Shown: piece after piece, positions 11,612-23,850 of the stretch
How the letters are laid out: every line of letters begins with the position of its first letter
Position numbering within the stretch: position 1 is the stretch's first letter
DNA from: Gnetum montanum
Taxonomy: Eukaryota > Streptophyta > Gnetopsida > Gnetales > Gnetaceae
Reading direction: 5' to 3'
Assembly (NCBI GenBank): GCA_015680685.1
Contig: MNCI01034690.1
Span: forward strand, 62,777-126,776
DNA: 64,000 nt
The notes under the pieces: model-generated
What the model saw: only the letters and a program-made list of their open reading frames with translations
Told to the model about the DNA's origin: nothing
Database searches by the model: none
Made by a program: the position numbers and the translations under genes

Positions 11612-11645
11612 TACATACATACATACATATATATATATATAAGTA
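11612..11645. repeat. (CATA)n/(TA)n microsatellite
   Basis: CATA repeats run into TA repeats. At the homologous place in unit B (22500-22530) the tract is CATA then AATA repeats, so the locus has changed independently in the two units. Confidence 0.8.
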
Positions 11646-11799
11646 AATAAAGAAGAAGAAAAGCAAGCAAGAATGGCAAACGTATGAATGATGTTGTAAA
11701 ACAAAAACTTGCAAAAACAACCAAGGAGCTAGTAGAATTGGTTAGCATGGAAGGTGATCTCCCCCACAACTAAGTTGAGAGAAGGAGATCTAAAAAATG

Positions 11800-13020
11800 G
11801 AATGAGGTTGGCTGTGTGATGAGAGGGTAGTGGCACTGGTTCATTGGAGTTCATGGAAGGGTTTTAATTTTTCCATATTAACTAACTGTGTTTTCGTGGG
11901 ATCCTTAGGTTTGTGTATAAGCAAGGCCCTGGACAGAAAGGTTTTGGAAATAATTAAGGTCCCTCCCATAGTGTTTGAAACTTAGTACGTTGCGGTACAT
12001 GTGTGGGGTTCTAATAGAGTACCTTATCTACATGTTAAAATGTTACCTTTTGAATCCTAAGATCATGACATTTTTTATTATAGGCCTTGTGTATCTCATT
12101 TGATGATAGGGCTACTAGTCAATTCTTATTTAGCACATTCAAGTTGATGAGTTGTTCTTGTTTTGTTAGTGATAAGTGAAGACCCAAGTAACTGGCAATA
12201 GATAGTGTTTGGAGTTCTGCATGAACTGGAAGTTTTGGTAGTTTCTTATACACTAACTCATAAGGAGAGTAGCCTATAGGAAGTTTCCATGTGGAGCGAT
12301 AGGCCTAGAGGGCATCATTCAGTTTTGTGCTCCAATCCCTTCTATATTTGCTAATGGCCATAGTTAGGATCTTTATAATCTCCCTATTAGTGACTTCAGC
12401 TTGCCCATTAGCTTGGGGTGATGTGTTGTAAATTTATGTTCAACCACCAAGTCTTGCATAAGTTTATGAAAAGTAGTGCCCATGAAATGAGTTCCATTGT
12501 CTGAAATGAGTGCATGTCGCATCCCAAGCCTATTCACGATTTGTTGTTGGACAAACCATGTGGCTATGTTTGAGGAATAGTCAATGATAGTTGCCACCTT
12601 TGGCAACTTAGTACAGTAGTGTACAGTGACCATGATGTACACCTTCTCGTTAGATATGGGTGTGATGGGACCCATGAAGTTGATGCCCTAGATATCAAAG
12701 GGTTCTAGTGGCTGGATCTACTATTGAGGTCCCTCCATTCGTGTGGTCATCCCACCATCTCTTAGACATCATTCACAAGAGCAGGTGAACCATTGTGCAT
12801 TTCTAAAGAGTGTGGGCCAATAAAATCCCATAAGTAGGATCTTAATGGCCATGTGTCGTCTAGCATAGTGGCCCCCACAAGGGCCCTCGTGAGCATCTTG
12901 GAGGATGCATAGTGTGTCCACATTAGAGATGCACCATTGAACCAAGCCATCTGCACACACCTTGTAAAGGTGTTCATTGATTTCCATGAAGTGATTAGCC
13001 TTGTGAAGAAACTGCTACTT
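11800..13020 (-). pseudogene. Integrase of unit A (Athila-like), degenerate
   Basis: Minus-strand pieces follow integrase order. The zinc-binding N-domain is at 12987-12769 (AHEGPCGGHYARRHMAIKI, then GFYWPTLF). The catalytic core is at 12675-12373 with GPITPISNEKVYIM, then HYCTKLPK where the first catalytic Asp is expected (DYCTK in unit B), and SDNGTHF with the second Asp. The PQANGQAE-type end carrying the Glu is in another frame after a 1-nt slip. The C-terminal domain reads on to about 11800 in broken frames (GPY-like motif near 11930). The Asp-to-His change and frameshift make it inactive. It would have inserted element cDNA into chromosomal DNA. Confidence 0.7.
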
Positions 13021-14450
13021 CTTCCAATGATCCCACTCTTTTGGTAATTCTTGTGTTAAGAGATAGGTGATGATGTCATTGAACCAAGTTTATCTTGTGG
13101 GCATCTCCTTAGCAATTACTCCAGGGAAGAGGAGTTTGTCTGGAAATTAATCGGAGAGTGGCTCCTCCTCCTCTATGCCATCCCATCATAACTGAGGTAA
13201 GTGACCAGCAACCACACTCTCAGTTCAGCTCCTATCTACCATCGTAAGGTCAAATTCCTAAAGGATCATAAGTCACCATATGATACAGGCATTCACTGTT
13301 GGTTTGTTCATCAAGAACCAGATGGCATTTTGGTCAGTATGTACAAACACCTTGTACCTAAGCACATAGTGTCATAATTTTTCCAAGGAGAACACCATCA
13401 TCATTAATTCCTTTTCGGTGGTAGTGTAGTTGAGCTGAGCACCCACAATGCTTCGACTTGCACAGTGGATATAATATGGGTGTCTCTAGTCATCCAACTG
13501 TCTAAGCACAGCTTCCAATGCATAATTAGATGCATCCATCATGATATGAAAAAGTCTGGACTAGTTAAGTGCTCGTAGAATTAGAGTTTCTACAAGTTTC
13601 TATTTGAGCATTTGGAATGTGGATTCACATTCCCTGGTTCAGAAAAATGGAGCGTCTTTCTTTCTTAGTTCCACCAACAGCTTGGCGATCTTCAAGAAAT
13701 TCTTGATGAAGTGTCGGTAATAACCAATGTGGCCAAGGAATGACCGAACATCTTTTACAATATTTAGTTGACTGGTAATTCCTTGGATGATTTTGATTTT
13801 TTAGAATCTACACCAATCCCTATTTGTGAAATGCGGTGCCCTAGAACGATGCCCTCTTGGACCATCAAGTGGCTCTTTTGCCAATTGAGCCATAAATTAG
13901 TTTCCACACATCTTTTTAAAACTTGCTCAAGGTGGTCCAAGGCTTGTTCAAATGTTGCTCCATAGGTAGAGAATTTATCCATGAAGACTTCTATCCCATT
14001 GCCAAGTTGTTGTTGAAAGATGATGAGGACAAGGCGTTGGAATGTTGCAAGCACATTGCATAGGCCAAAGGGCATCTTCTTATATGCGAAATTTTCTCAT
14101 GGACTTGTAAATGTTGTCTTAGCCTAGTCTTCGGGTGTCATTTGGATTTGGTTATAGCCACTATAACCATCCAAAAAGCTATAGTAACAACACCCTGCAA
14201 TGGTATCCAACACTTGATCCAAAAATGGGAGTGGGAAGTGATCCTTGAAGGTTGCCATGTTTAGTAGTCGGAAATCTATACAGACCCTCCATTTGCCATC
14301 CTTCTTTGGCATAATAATGAGTGGGCTGATCCATGCACTATTTGCAATGGAATAGATGAACCCTTCTTTCAACAATTGTTCAATTTCATCCTTCACAACT
14401 TGCTTTAGTTTGGGGTTTAATGGTCTTTGTAGTTGTCATTGTGGCTTCAT
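13021..14450 (-). pseudogene. Reverse transcriptase-RNase H of unit A, active site altered
   Basis: 14396-14124 carries RT fingers and palm (SPLIIMPKKDGKWRVCIDF, HFPLPFLDQVLD, YSFLDGYSGYNQI, with the first catalytic Asp intact). 14075-13764 starts MPFGLCN and contains VFMDKFSTYG, then LKRCVETNLWLNWQKSHLM and EGIVLGH. These phrases are characteristic of the Athila clade, whose motif is FMDDFSVYG. The second Asp of the catalytic pair is Lys here (codon 13974-13976), while unit B keeps MDD. The thumb and RNase H (about 13760-13020) are present only as broken frames. The enzyme would have copied element RNA to cDNA and is now dead. Confidence 0.75.
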
Positions 14451-14849
14451 AGAGGAGTCAATATAGATTCGATGTTGGCATACCCTAGGGTTAACTCCTA
14501 TCAATTCATGCTATGACCATGTAAAAGCAGCTATTGATTTGTTTACCATCTTTAGTAGTCTCTTCTTTTGCTCAAGAGCAAGAGTGGCATTGATGATTAC
14601 CAGCTTACCATTCTGCAAGAATGCATATTCCAGATTGGTCAGCAAGGTTTTCAGTTCCAAGGGCTCCTATATAAAACTTTCAGGTATCTGTAGCTTTCCC
14701 TAATGATCACTGTCATCAATAGTGGAGACTTGTTGATAGACCTTTTCCAATTCGTTCATGCTTTTCATATAGGCACATACAAGGCCCTTAGATAGTTCCA
14801 TGCATAAAGTGCTGCTATTAGAGTCAGCGGTCACCCACTGGGTGCCTTC
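14451..14849 (-). other. Protease-RT linker, unit A
   Basis: About 400 bp of degenerate polyprotein between protease and RT. Short pieces of reading frame only, with no recognised domain. Confidence 0.4.
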
Positions 14850-15380
14850 TTAGTTAGTGGCTACTATGTACAGGCATCGTTGAACTTGTGATTCTTTGGC
14901 ACACCGACTGCATGCTTGAATGGATATCTGCTTAGTGAACCAAAGTTGCTGCACACAGTTGCACCCTGGGTCATTGTACGTGATGCATGGAAAACACCTC
15001 TTCTTGATCTTCCCAAAAGGATTTTCTTTTGAAATTTCAAGGGAAAGATCTCGGAGTCCCAATCATGTGTCCACTGTGCTGAGCCAAGCTCTCCCCATTA
15101 TGATTGGGAAATTTCCCTTGCAATTGTCAACCCAGATGACCAGGAAGTTAGCAGGATAAGACAACCCATAAACGGTGGTCACAATATCTTCTACCAATTC
15201 CAAGGGAATAGTTATGGATTGGTCTGCCAACTTGAGCCAAATGTTGATTTTCTTCATCAGGGGTAGGTTCCAAGTGTTATACATATTGTGTGAAATCAAA
15301 TTGACTCCTGACCCCGAATCCAAGAGAGCTTTGCATGGCTCATTTCCTGCCACTTAAAGGTATATGAGGGGACTCCCCAG
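14850..15380 (-). pseudogene. Aspartic protease of unit A
   Basis: 15353-15063 opens with an active-site motif ALLDSGSGVNLIS (the DSG of pepsin-like retroviral proteases) and ends with FPIIMGRAWL, matching the IILGRPWL motif of gypsy proteases. A stop interrupts the frame near 15063. The following frame 15062-14850 (LSLEISKENPFGKIKK) continues the polyprotein with a Cys-containing stretch. The enzyme would cleave the Gag-Pol precursor inside the virus-like particle. Confidence 0.7.
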
Positions 15381-17950
15381 ATCAGTCAATTTTTCAGGGA
15401 GATGACTTACCTTTATCCAGTCTATCACAGCGTGTGTTAGCATGACGGTTTGCACTGTGGAGGATGTTTGGGTTGAAGGTTGCTCGAAGGCTTGAATGGT
15501 GGAGGTGATTGAAGGTTTAGAGGCACTAGCCATAGGTGAATGTGAAGGTATGTTAGGGATATTGAGCTGGAAGAAAGGGTGTTACTGTGGTTTTGATTCT
15601 GGTCCACTCAACTAAGAAGTTGGTTGTAAGTTGACAACCCTCGTGGCATTACGTTGTTGTGGCTATGGTGGTATCTCCCGTTGCATAGGTGGAGTAGGAG
15701 GTAGCTGAGTGGGGGGGCTGTTGAGTAGGTATGGCAGGAGAAGGTGACGAAGGATAGTATAGATGTGCATTCTCCCCCTAGGCGATGGAGACTATGTTTG
15801 AAAGTATTTCAGGGGGTGGTAATAAGTTTGAAATGCCACATGACTACAAGAGTCCTACAGGGAGACTGGTTGGTGAATGTAGTACCTGTAAGGATTTGGC
15901 TACCGGTAAGGGTACTGCTGCCTTGGAGGTGGCATCCCCCATGATTGTGGATGTTGCCATTGCTGGTAATACTCATAGGGTTGCAATGGCACTCAGCTTG
16001 GATAATATCCTTATTGCTAGTGGAACTGCCTGAGATTGCCTTGTGGATAAGGCAATCTTCGGGGTGTTTGCCTTTTTGCCAAATGAGGATTCAATGCATA
16101 CACCCCAAACTCTTGTAGATGTGACACCACTGGGCAACACCCCTTAGGATGTTCGTACTGGCATATGTCACATCCATCATCATCCTTTGTGTTAGATTTT
16201 GCAACCCATTCTACCATAGCAACTTTGCCCTTACCTTTATGGAAGGCATGTTCAGCTTCTCTTCTCCTTTGCCAATCTCTTTCATTACTTCACTCTTTGG
16301 ATTCCTTCGTGATTTTTAGGATACTTTGGAACTTCTCATCCAAAGAATCCCACATCTTGTCAACCTTTCCCAAAATTTCAGAAGCAAATTTTTGTATGGG
16401 CAAGGTTTTTCGATTCACCTTTGCATCTAGTTGTGATTCTTCCTCCTCTTCACAAAATTAGAATTCCTTCTTTCGGATGGAAGGATCCTGATTATACTCT
16501 TATGCACTCTCTTTTTTCCTTAATTCCCCTTCCTCTTTGGTCACCTACTCAATGAGATGTTGTAGTTGATGGACCCTCAATTCAAATAGCCATCCCTAAT
16601 CATAAAGACCCAGGTTTCTTATTTCAAAGTGAAGGCCATCTATAATATGGTGGAGTTATTCCTGTTGAGAGTAGCCATGAGCAAGGCAATGATGTAACAA
16701 TGAGTAATAGCTACCCATGGTTGCATCCAAGGATTCATAACCACCCTGTTTTCACCCTTTTATCTGTCATCTTAGATTAGCCATTCTGGAGGAGGTTTGG
16801 TATTTATCATTAAAAATTTCTAGCATCATACTCCATCGTCTAATTGATTCTGGTTTCAAAGACTGGCACCAACTTTCTGCTTCCTTGATGAGTGTTTGGG
16901 GGAATAGCTTGAGTTTTTTCCAATCATTGTCTATATTCTGCAAGGTGCAAGAATTATGAAATGCTTGCAAGTGAGTATGTGGATCACAATTATATCCCCC
17001 TTCAAATTTGGGGATATTGTTCATGTCAAGGTGCTTGATCTGACTATCTTTGAAGTGCCTACTAGGTATTTGAACCGCCTCAGCTATGTTAAGCATGCTT
17101 CAAGTAGCCAGTAGTGGTTCATCCGAGTCATAGTCCTGTTGTTGGCCATGACGTCTCTGGCAATTTTGGCTGCCTCTCCTTTCTTGACAGTGAGACTCGC
17201 CTAATTGGTCATGCCTTTCCTCACGTCATCCCCATTAGTCCTTGTGATCCCATTGGTCTTTTTGATTGCCATCACCCCGATCCTTCCTATTATGGTTGCA
17301 ATTGGAGTTAGAACTTGGTGAAGACAAGATGGAACAAGAAGATGGAGAAGAGGAAGGAGAACTACCACCATGCCGATGTTGATCTCCTCCTCTACTTTGA
17401 TGATGACCCTGATCTTCATGTCCATCTTTCCATTTGCACAATCTTTCTTGCATGATCCCCCATCATCTTGGGGCTCCTGGTCACTTGATTGTTTACTTTG
17501 AATGGTGGACTGCATGATTTGATGCATTGGAGGAGGTTTGGTCAAATGGGAATTGTGAAAAATAGGTTCCTCATCATCATGTGGGTCCTACAAAAATAAA
17601 GGGTTACTGAACTATTTCCCCTTTAAGTGTTCATGACGTTCCGCCTATTGCCGATCCTGCGCACGTTGTGCCTTAGTTGGACGATAGTCTCGGTAGTCAT
17701 GATCCTTCATTATGTATTCCACAACGTGGTCCTGAATGCCCAGTTTGGTAAGATTTTGAAGTAGCATTCCAGGAACTGATCGATCAAGAGGTAATATGAT
17801 GTTACCCTCCATGTCCCGCCATCACAGGTGCTCATCCTGATGTAGGATAAAGGTGAAGTTGGGGATGTACTCTTCTAGATGTGAATATACCACCTAACAT
17901 TCCTGCGGCACTGGTGGGTTGGATTTGTCTCACCTGTGAGAAGAAGACAT
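15381..17950 (-). pseudogene. gag of unit A
   Basis: A start at 17950 (MSSSHR) is followed by a TGA at codon 7. The capsid core is at 17096-16767: IPKFEGGYNCDPHTHLQAF, then LKLFPQTLIKEAESWCQSL and SIRRWSMMLEIFNDKY, the retrotrans_gag pattern. A Lys/Asp/Arg-rich segment precedes it at 17545-17201. A variant zinc knuckle, CDICQYEHPKGCCP, is at about 16180, followed by degenerate linker to protease. Gag packages element RNA. Several stops and frameshifts show it is dead. The CAG|GTGAGA word at the start (about 17930) would also fit a splice donor, which I could not test. Confidence 0.7.
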
Positions 17951-18097
17951 TTCTTTATGTTAGCTAACAACTAAACTAGTGTGTGTTATTCTTTTACTTA
18001 AACCACCTAGCATGCATAGATTTCACTATCTTGGGTCCACTCCAACGAAGTGAATGATGATCTTACTAAGACTAGATAGCGCATGTAAGACTAATAG

Positions 18098-18115
18098 TCC
18101 CCAGCAACGGTGCCA
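18098..18115 (-). other. Primer binding site of unit A
   Basis: On the minus strand, one base inside the LTR end, the sequence is TGGCACCGTTGCTGGGGA. It resembles the tRNA-Asp-type site used by Athila and related elements (TGGCGCCGTTGCCGGGGA, by recollection). The differences are transitions consistent with cytosine decay. Confidence 0.75.
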
Positions 18116-18116
18116 A

Positions 18117-18148
18117 TGATGAGTGACGAGGTACCCCTACGCCCAACC
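18117..18148 (-). mobile_element. 32-bp LTR stub joining unit A to unit B
   Basis: TGATGAGTGACGAGG and the following bases to GCCCAACC match the first 32 bases of the 862-bp LTR at 5953. The sequence then switches, at a 4-bp AACC shared by both partners, to DNA homologous to 7316 onward (AAGCAATGAATTG versus AAGAAATGAATTA). The remaining 830 bp of LTR, the PPT and about 500 bp of 3' internal sequence are missing. Confidence 0.85.
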
Positions 18149-18194
18149 AAGCAATGAATTGTTTTCATTTGATATCAAACGTTCGAATCGATGT

Positions 18195-20830
18195 TTATAG
18201 CTGTTGGTAGTCGTTCATTCGTTGGGCCAAGTTCTTTGCAACCGCACATTGTCCTTTCAAATGGGTGCAAAGAACTTTGAGTTCTGCATTTGCTGTTTCT
18301 AACTTTTGTTTTGTCTCTTTATGAATTTGGAACTTGCCCTTGTATAAAGAATATGAGGTGGCCACTTTCTTTTCTAGGTTAGACCACTGCCTTCCAGCTG
18401 TTAGCATAGCTAGGTTTGCATAACGGAGATTTGCTAACTTCATGTATTCTATCATTTCTTCAATTTGCAGCTCTTTGAGGTGGATCTTAGCTTGGTTGTA
18501 GGTGTTCAAGCCATCGAAGATGGGTTGCCACACCTCATCTCCCTCCCAAAGCTGCTAGAGTGCTTGGTTCATTTTAGCATTTGTGACTTAAATCTCTTTT
18601 TCATTTACTTCTTTTTGCAATTCCACTTGGTCCCTATAGTGATTTTTAACTCATTCAAACTTAAAGGCCTCATTTTTCCAAGCGACAATTTCAATTACTA
18701 ATTGTTGTCACAAGGCTTGAACTTCCTCCATAGATAGATTATGATTTTCAGCTGCCAATCTTCTCACATCAGTATTTACATTAGCTAGCTCCTCCTACTG
18801 TTGATCGATGAAGTCCTTTTCATGTGTTGATTCTCAACACCAACATTGCACAGGTGATGAACTTCTGTAGTTAGCTTGACATTCTCCTGCTGAACCTCTG
18901 CCAAGTCCTTGTTTACATGGTAAGCATGGGCATCTGTTAAGGACTTGTCAAAGATTGTTGACTCTTGCTCACCCTCAACCATCTGAAGTTTGGTTTGAAG
19001 TTATTGAAAAGCTTCGTCCCTAGTGAGTTCATGGTTGAGGATAGCTGGATCAGCAAGTTGGACCCTTAATTGAGCAACTTCCACTACCAAGCATTGATGA
19101 TCCACTTGTGAAACTTTAAGTTGCCTCTCCAAGATGAGGCACTTGCCCCTTGCTAAGAGCAGCTCTGACTGAGTCGTAGTAATGTTGTCTGGAAGATCAA
19201 AAATATCCAGAAGTAGTTGCCTAGTTCCCACTAGTCGGTCCAACAACTCTTCATGTTGGGCTAAATTGATTTTGCTATGTGAAGTTCCTGCAGACGTCTA
19301 TACATCTCCAAGTCCATGTACATATGGTACAGGCACCATAGATGCATTAAGGGCCATAGCAATTGTGTCAACAACCAACCACAACTTCTTGTCCTTGGTG
19401 TTGCATTACCAGGATAGTCGCCCCCTCTCCATCCTCCAAGCACACCAAAAAAGTAGCAGCATTTCCTAAAAATTTAGGAAATAATTGTTGGGTGAACACT
19501 ATTACTTCTTAGACACTGGAGTCATTTCTAGTAGGCACTTGTGTTCGGGCAACAAAAAACATCAACCCTGCTCTCTCTAGTAGACTCACCAATATAGCTA
19601 CTTGCTCAAGATGGCTCATCGTGGGGCAATAGACTAAAGGGTCTTCTCTTCCACCAACTCCTATTGATCGCTCTTGTTGGCTCAAGAGTGATTGTCAAAT
19701 CTCACATATGTGTTCTACAATTGTCTATGAGCTTGACCTTGTTGTTTGTGCAAGTGGTGGAGGTGGTTGTTACTCTTCCCTGAGTTATGTTGTGGCCAGA
19801 GTTTTGTCCTTCATCATCTTCTGCCACGAGGTAATTGGGGCATGATGAAGTGTGTCATTGACGTATCGTGCTATCCCTGCCCATTTGCACAATTTTTTGA
19901 TTAGGTAAGGAAAGGGTAGAGCTCGTCTTCCATGTTCATTTTTAGCAAATCTCTTCTCAATCTCCAAGAAAAGAAGCTAAGGAAGGTTGATGGGGAACTT
20001 TCCTCTTAGAGCTACACATGCACAAGTAGAGAAGGCAGTGATTTTTCTGGGTCTTACCATTGGATTCAAGAGGTAAGATGCGATTTTTAAATAAACCTTC
20101 TCTACAATGGTTAGGATGTCAAACTCCTTGCATTCTACCCCCATAGCACCGTTTGATCCACTCCCCTTTTACCTCGAGGTCTACTTGTTTGGAAATCTTT
20201 GCCACATTAGCTCTAGTCTCTGGAAATCCCAGAGCTTGTGCAATTGCTTTGGCAGAGTAAGAGACATGAATGTCTTTGATTTTTACTCTAGACCCCAAAT
20301 TGTCGATTCGTCCAGAAGAGGTAAGTTTCTCCTAGGTACCATTCACCACTAGATGTGATGATTGGCCACATAGGAGAGTTTTGTAATTAGGTTTTAACCT
20401 CTTCTAATGCATTCTCAAAAAATAGTTTGAAGTTCAACTCTTGAAGGACCATTCGTTGCAGCTCCCTCAGCTTAATAGCATCAATACAGACCTAGGGCAG
20501 GGTGACCTCAAGCAGCGGCGCTACCACTGGAGTCTTGTCCCTTTGTGATTGTTCGCTGGGGATGTCCTCTTCAGGAATCTAATGAACAGATTCCACGTTA
20601 GGTCCTTTGCGAAGGGGGCCAGTTGTGTGTGAGCCCTCTGCATGCTTTGGAGGTTGTGCACCTCATCCTCTTCCCATTCTCGGTCACGTGTCCCTTGGTT
20701 GGGATGGTCTTTCTCCCCTTGGATGCCTTAGTTTGGGTGCCATCTATAGTCACAGCATAACCATGAATTAAAATGTGTATAAATTGCTCAAAATGGCAAT
20801 CATACACCTTCTCATTTTGACCAAGCTATG
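18195..20830 (-). pseudogene. ORF3 (env-position protein) of unit B, degenerate
   Basis: Homologous to unit A's ORF3. The intact C terminus, 18533-18195 (112 aa), reads as coiled coil (IHLKELQIEEMIEYMKLANL, LETANAELKVL) and ends NLAQRMNDYQQL with a stop at 18195-18197, which defines the family's C-terminal end. Other pieces: 19246-19001 and 18982-18785 (coiled coil); 19967-19785 containing RFAKNEHGRRALPFPYLIKK, a basic-then-LPFP motif typical of the plant transposon-protein domain in env-like ORFs; and 20807-20598 (N terminus). A TAG replaces a codon just after MHVSLS near 20835. The element cannot make the full protein. Confidence 0.6.
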
Positions 20831-22689
20831 ACAATGAAACGTGCATCCTATTAGGTTCCTTGGAGTGTAGTTGAGGGGTTAGAAAAATAATAAAACATAA
20901 TGAGTTGTAATTTGTACTTGTTTTGTTATTTTTGTTCTTCCTTGTTTGTCCCCTAAGAGGTGTTAAGTCTTTGATAATTATAATAATTATAGACCTCACC
21001 CCTCCATGATGAAGAGCATACCTTCGGTTGTGAAAGGGTTGAAGGAATGGTTGGATTAGGACACGTGGTGGAAACATTTTGTGCTCAGAAAGATGTGTTG
21101 GCATAGAGAAATGGAAAAACTCCCCTAACATTGTGAACAAATGGACAAATTCCAAAGGTGCAATAGGGATATATATAGAATTTTTGCCATGCGTTGATGA
21201 GGTCGCATAAACGAGGCTATGTAAACACAAGGGAACATGTATACATAGCCTAGTTGACGTAGTTGTGCTATGAATGTTGACCTATGTTGAGCGTTAAAGA
21301 AAAAGTCCAAAGTTTTGAATTGGAGCACAACATGGGGGTGATTCGAGGTCGCAAAGACTAGAGAACAGTATGAGCGAAAGAGGAAGGAAGATTGTAACTA
21401 GAAGAAGAGTCAAAATAAGGAGAATATCATAGTATGGAACTTTGCGAATGAGGGACCATGCGATGGTTAGCACAAAAAGATCAACCAACCATATCAAGGG
21501 GATAGAAGACTAACAAACGGAACCAAAGGATATGCAAGTGGGTCCTCCCCATAGCAAGCAGTAGCCTCAGTATCCCTTGCATATCATTAACATAGGAGTC
21601 CATGGGCTCCATAGTTAATTAATGGTGACTACAAGTTAATACCCAAATCCATGAGAACCAGCCAAAGAATTAGAAGTTCTAATAGAGCACAATAGACATT
21701 CAAGACATAGAACTGGTAGTGAGGTGAATAATGGGAAGCAAATGATGAAGAGAAGAGGGAGTGAGATGGAATTCCTAATGTTGGTCACATGAAATCCCTT
21801 GTGAAGTGTGTAATTAAGTGACCAGTGAGTGAGAGGAAGTGAAAAATAGGTTGAGTTAGAGGGGACAAAGCAAATCCCATAACTAGTTCTTGTAGCCCAT
21901 TAGAGGCGGTCTAAGGGGTGTGCTTTGAATTCCCATGTGTTTATTTTTTTTCTATGGGAACCACACCGTTCAAAGACCCATGCGTTTTCGCATGCATTTG
22001 GCCAAGGGGTGTGCTTTGAATCCTCTTTTTTTTTCTGAGTGATGAGGACCACATCATGCAAGGACAAATTTCCATGTGACTTCTGGTTAGGAGAGGATAT
22101 GGAGTGGTAAGAAGTTCGTGAGGACACACACTCGAATGCAAGGAAATAGAAAAGTACAAAGAATGTTGCATTCCCCTTGAAGTCACATCCTATTCAAACT
22201 ATTGGATCCTTCTCAAGTCTAGAAACTATGCAAGTAATCAATTAATTAAAATTGAAAGGGAGTGCATGTTTCCAAAATAAGAAAAACCATGGAGTGGGTG
22301 GATGATGTGGACCCACTGCTTTTTAAATGAAATGAGAGTTCAATGTAACTACCTAGAACAACAATGCAAAGGCGGGAGCTAGATATAATAGGTGGACCAT
22401 ATCATGCAACCATTGCAAAGAGAAACAACCATACTAGTACATCCAGTGACAATAAGACAACTTATTAATGAAAAGTATAAAACAATTGGAAGATAAGCAC
22501 ATACATACATAAATAAATAAATAAATAAAAAGTAAGCAAGAATGACAAATGTATGTACGAATGATGTTGTAAAAAAAAACTTGCAAAAACAACCAAGGAG
22601 CCAGTAGAATTGGTTAGCATGGAAGGTGATCTCCCCCATGACTAAGTTGATAGATGGAGATCCAAAAAATGGAATGAGATTGGCTATGT
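20831..22689 (-). other. Spacer between integrase and ORF3, unit B
   Basis: Homologous to 9977-11799. It lacks about 130 bp found in A and carries about 190 bp absent from A at 21930-22120, including a second copy of the word AAGGGGTGTGCTTTGAAT (21913 and about 22004), a local duplication. AT-repeats lie at 22500-22535. Frames here (for example 22708-22379) run from the end of integrase into spacer. Confidence 0.5.
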
Positions 22690-23850
22690 GATGAGAGGGT
22701 AGTGGCACTGGTTCGTTGGAGTTTGTGGAAGGGTTTTAATTATTGTGTATTAACTAATTGTGTTTTCGTGGGATCCTCAGGTTTGTGTATAAGCAAGGCC
22801 CTAGATGGAAAGGTTTTAGAAACAATATAAGGTCCCTCCCACAGTGTTTGAAACTTAGTACATTGTGGTACATGTGTGGGGTTCCAGTAGAGTACCTTAT
22901 CTCCAAGTTGAAATGTTACCTTTCAAATCCTAAGATAATGATGTTTTTAATTATAGGCCTTATGTAGCACATTCAAGTTGATGAGTTTTTCTCGTTGTGC
23001 TAGTGATAAGTCAAGACCCAAGTCACTGGCGGTAGATATTGTTTGGATTTCTGCATGAACTAGAAGTTTCGGTAGTTTCTTGTACACTAAATCATAAGCA
23101 GAGTAGCCTATAGGAAGTTTCCATGTGGAGCGATAGGCCTAGAGGGCATCGTTAAGTTTTGTGCTCCAATCCCTCCTATATTTGCTAATGGTCCTAGTCA
23201 GGATCTTTGTAATCTCCCTATTGGTTACTTCAGCTTGTCCATTGGATTGGGGTGATAAGGTCTTATAAATTTATGTTTGACCCACAAGTCTTGCATAAGT
23301 TTACGAAAAGTAGGGCCCATGAAATGAGTTTCGTTATCTGAAATGAGTGCACGTGGCATCCCAAACCTATTCACGATTTGTTGCTGGACAAACTATGTGG
23401 CTATGTTTGAGGAACAGTTGGTGATGGTTGTCACCTCTGCACTTAGTACAGTAGTCTACAACGATGATGATGTATGCCTTCTCGTTCGACATGGGTGTGA
23501 TGGAATGCATGAAGTTCATGCCCCAAATATCGAAGGGTTCCCAGTGGTTGGATCCACTATTGGGGTCCCTCCATTCATGCAGTCATCCCACCATCTCTTT
23601 GACATCATTCACAGGAGTAGGTGAACCATTGCGCATCTCTGAAGAGTGTGGCCCAATAATCTCCCATAAGCAGGATCTTAATGGCCATGCATTGTCTAGC
23701 ATAGTGGCCCCCACAAGGGCCCTCCTGAGCATCCTGGAGGATGTGTAGTGTATCCACATTAGGGATGCACCATCGAACCAAGCCATATGCACATACCTTG
23801 TAATGGTGTCCATGAATTTCCATGAAGTGCTTAGCCTTGTGAAGAAACTG
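22690..23850 (-). pseudogene. Integrase of unit B, degenerate
   Basis: 23823-23605 holds the N-terminal zinc-binding part (DAQEGPCGGHYARQCMAIKI, GDYWATLFRDAQWF). The core follows at about 23500-23220 in broken frames. It keeps VVDYCTK, so the first catalytic Asp lost in unit A is preserved. The C-terminal part runs to about 22690. Frameshifts disable it. Confidence 0.65.

Larger units (their letters stand above)
9977..11799 (-). other. Spacer between integrase and ORF3, unit A
   Basis: About 1.8 kb without a supported ORF. In unit B the counterpart is 20831-22689. On the minus strand a purine-rich tract, opposite the T/C run at 10051-10076, lies just upstream of ORF3. Such spacers may hold an internal promoter, polypurine tract or splice signals for the third ORF, but no defined site could be proven. 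Compared with unit B, unit A has a roughly 130-bp stretch (about 10955-11085) that B lacks, and lacks about 190 bp that B has near 21930-22120. Confidence 0.5.

Noticed and set aside
13768-13965. Plus-strand 65-aa ORF
   Set aside because: Antisense shadow of the RT of unit A.
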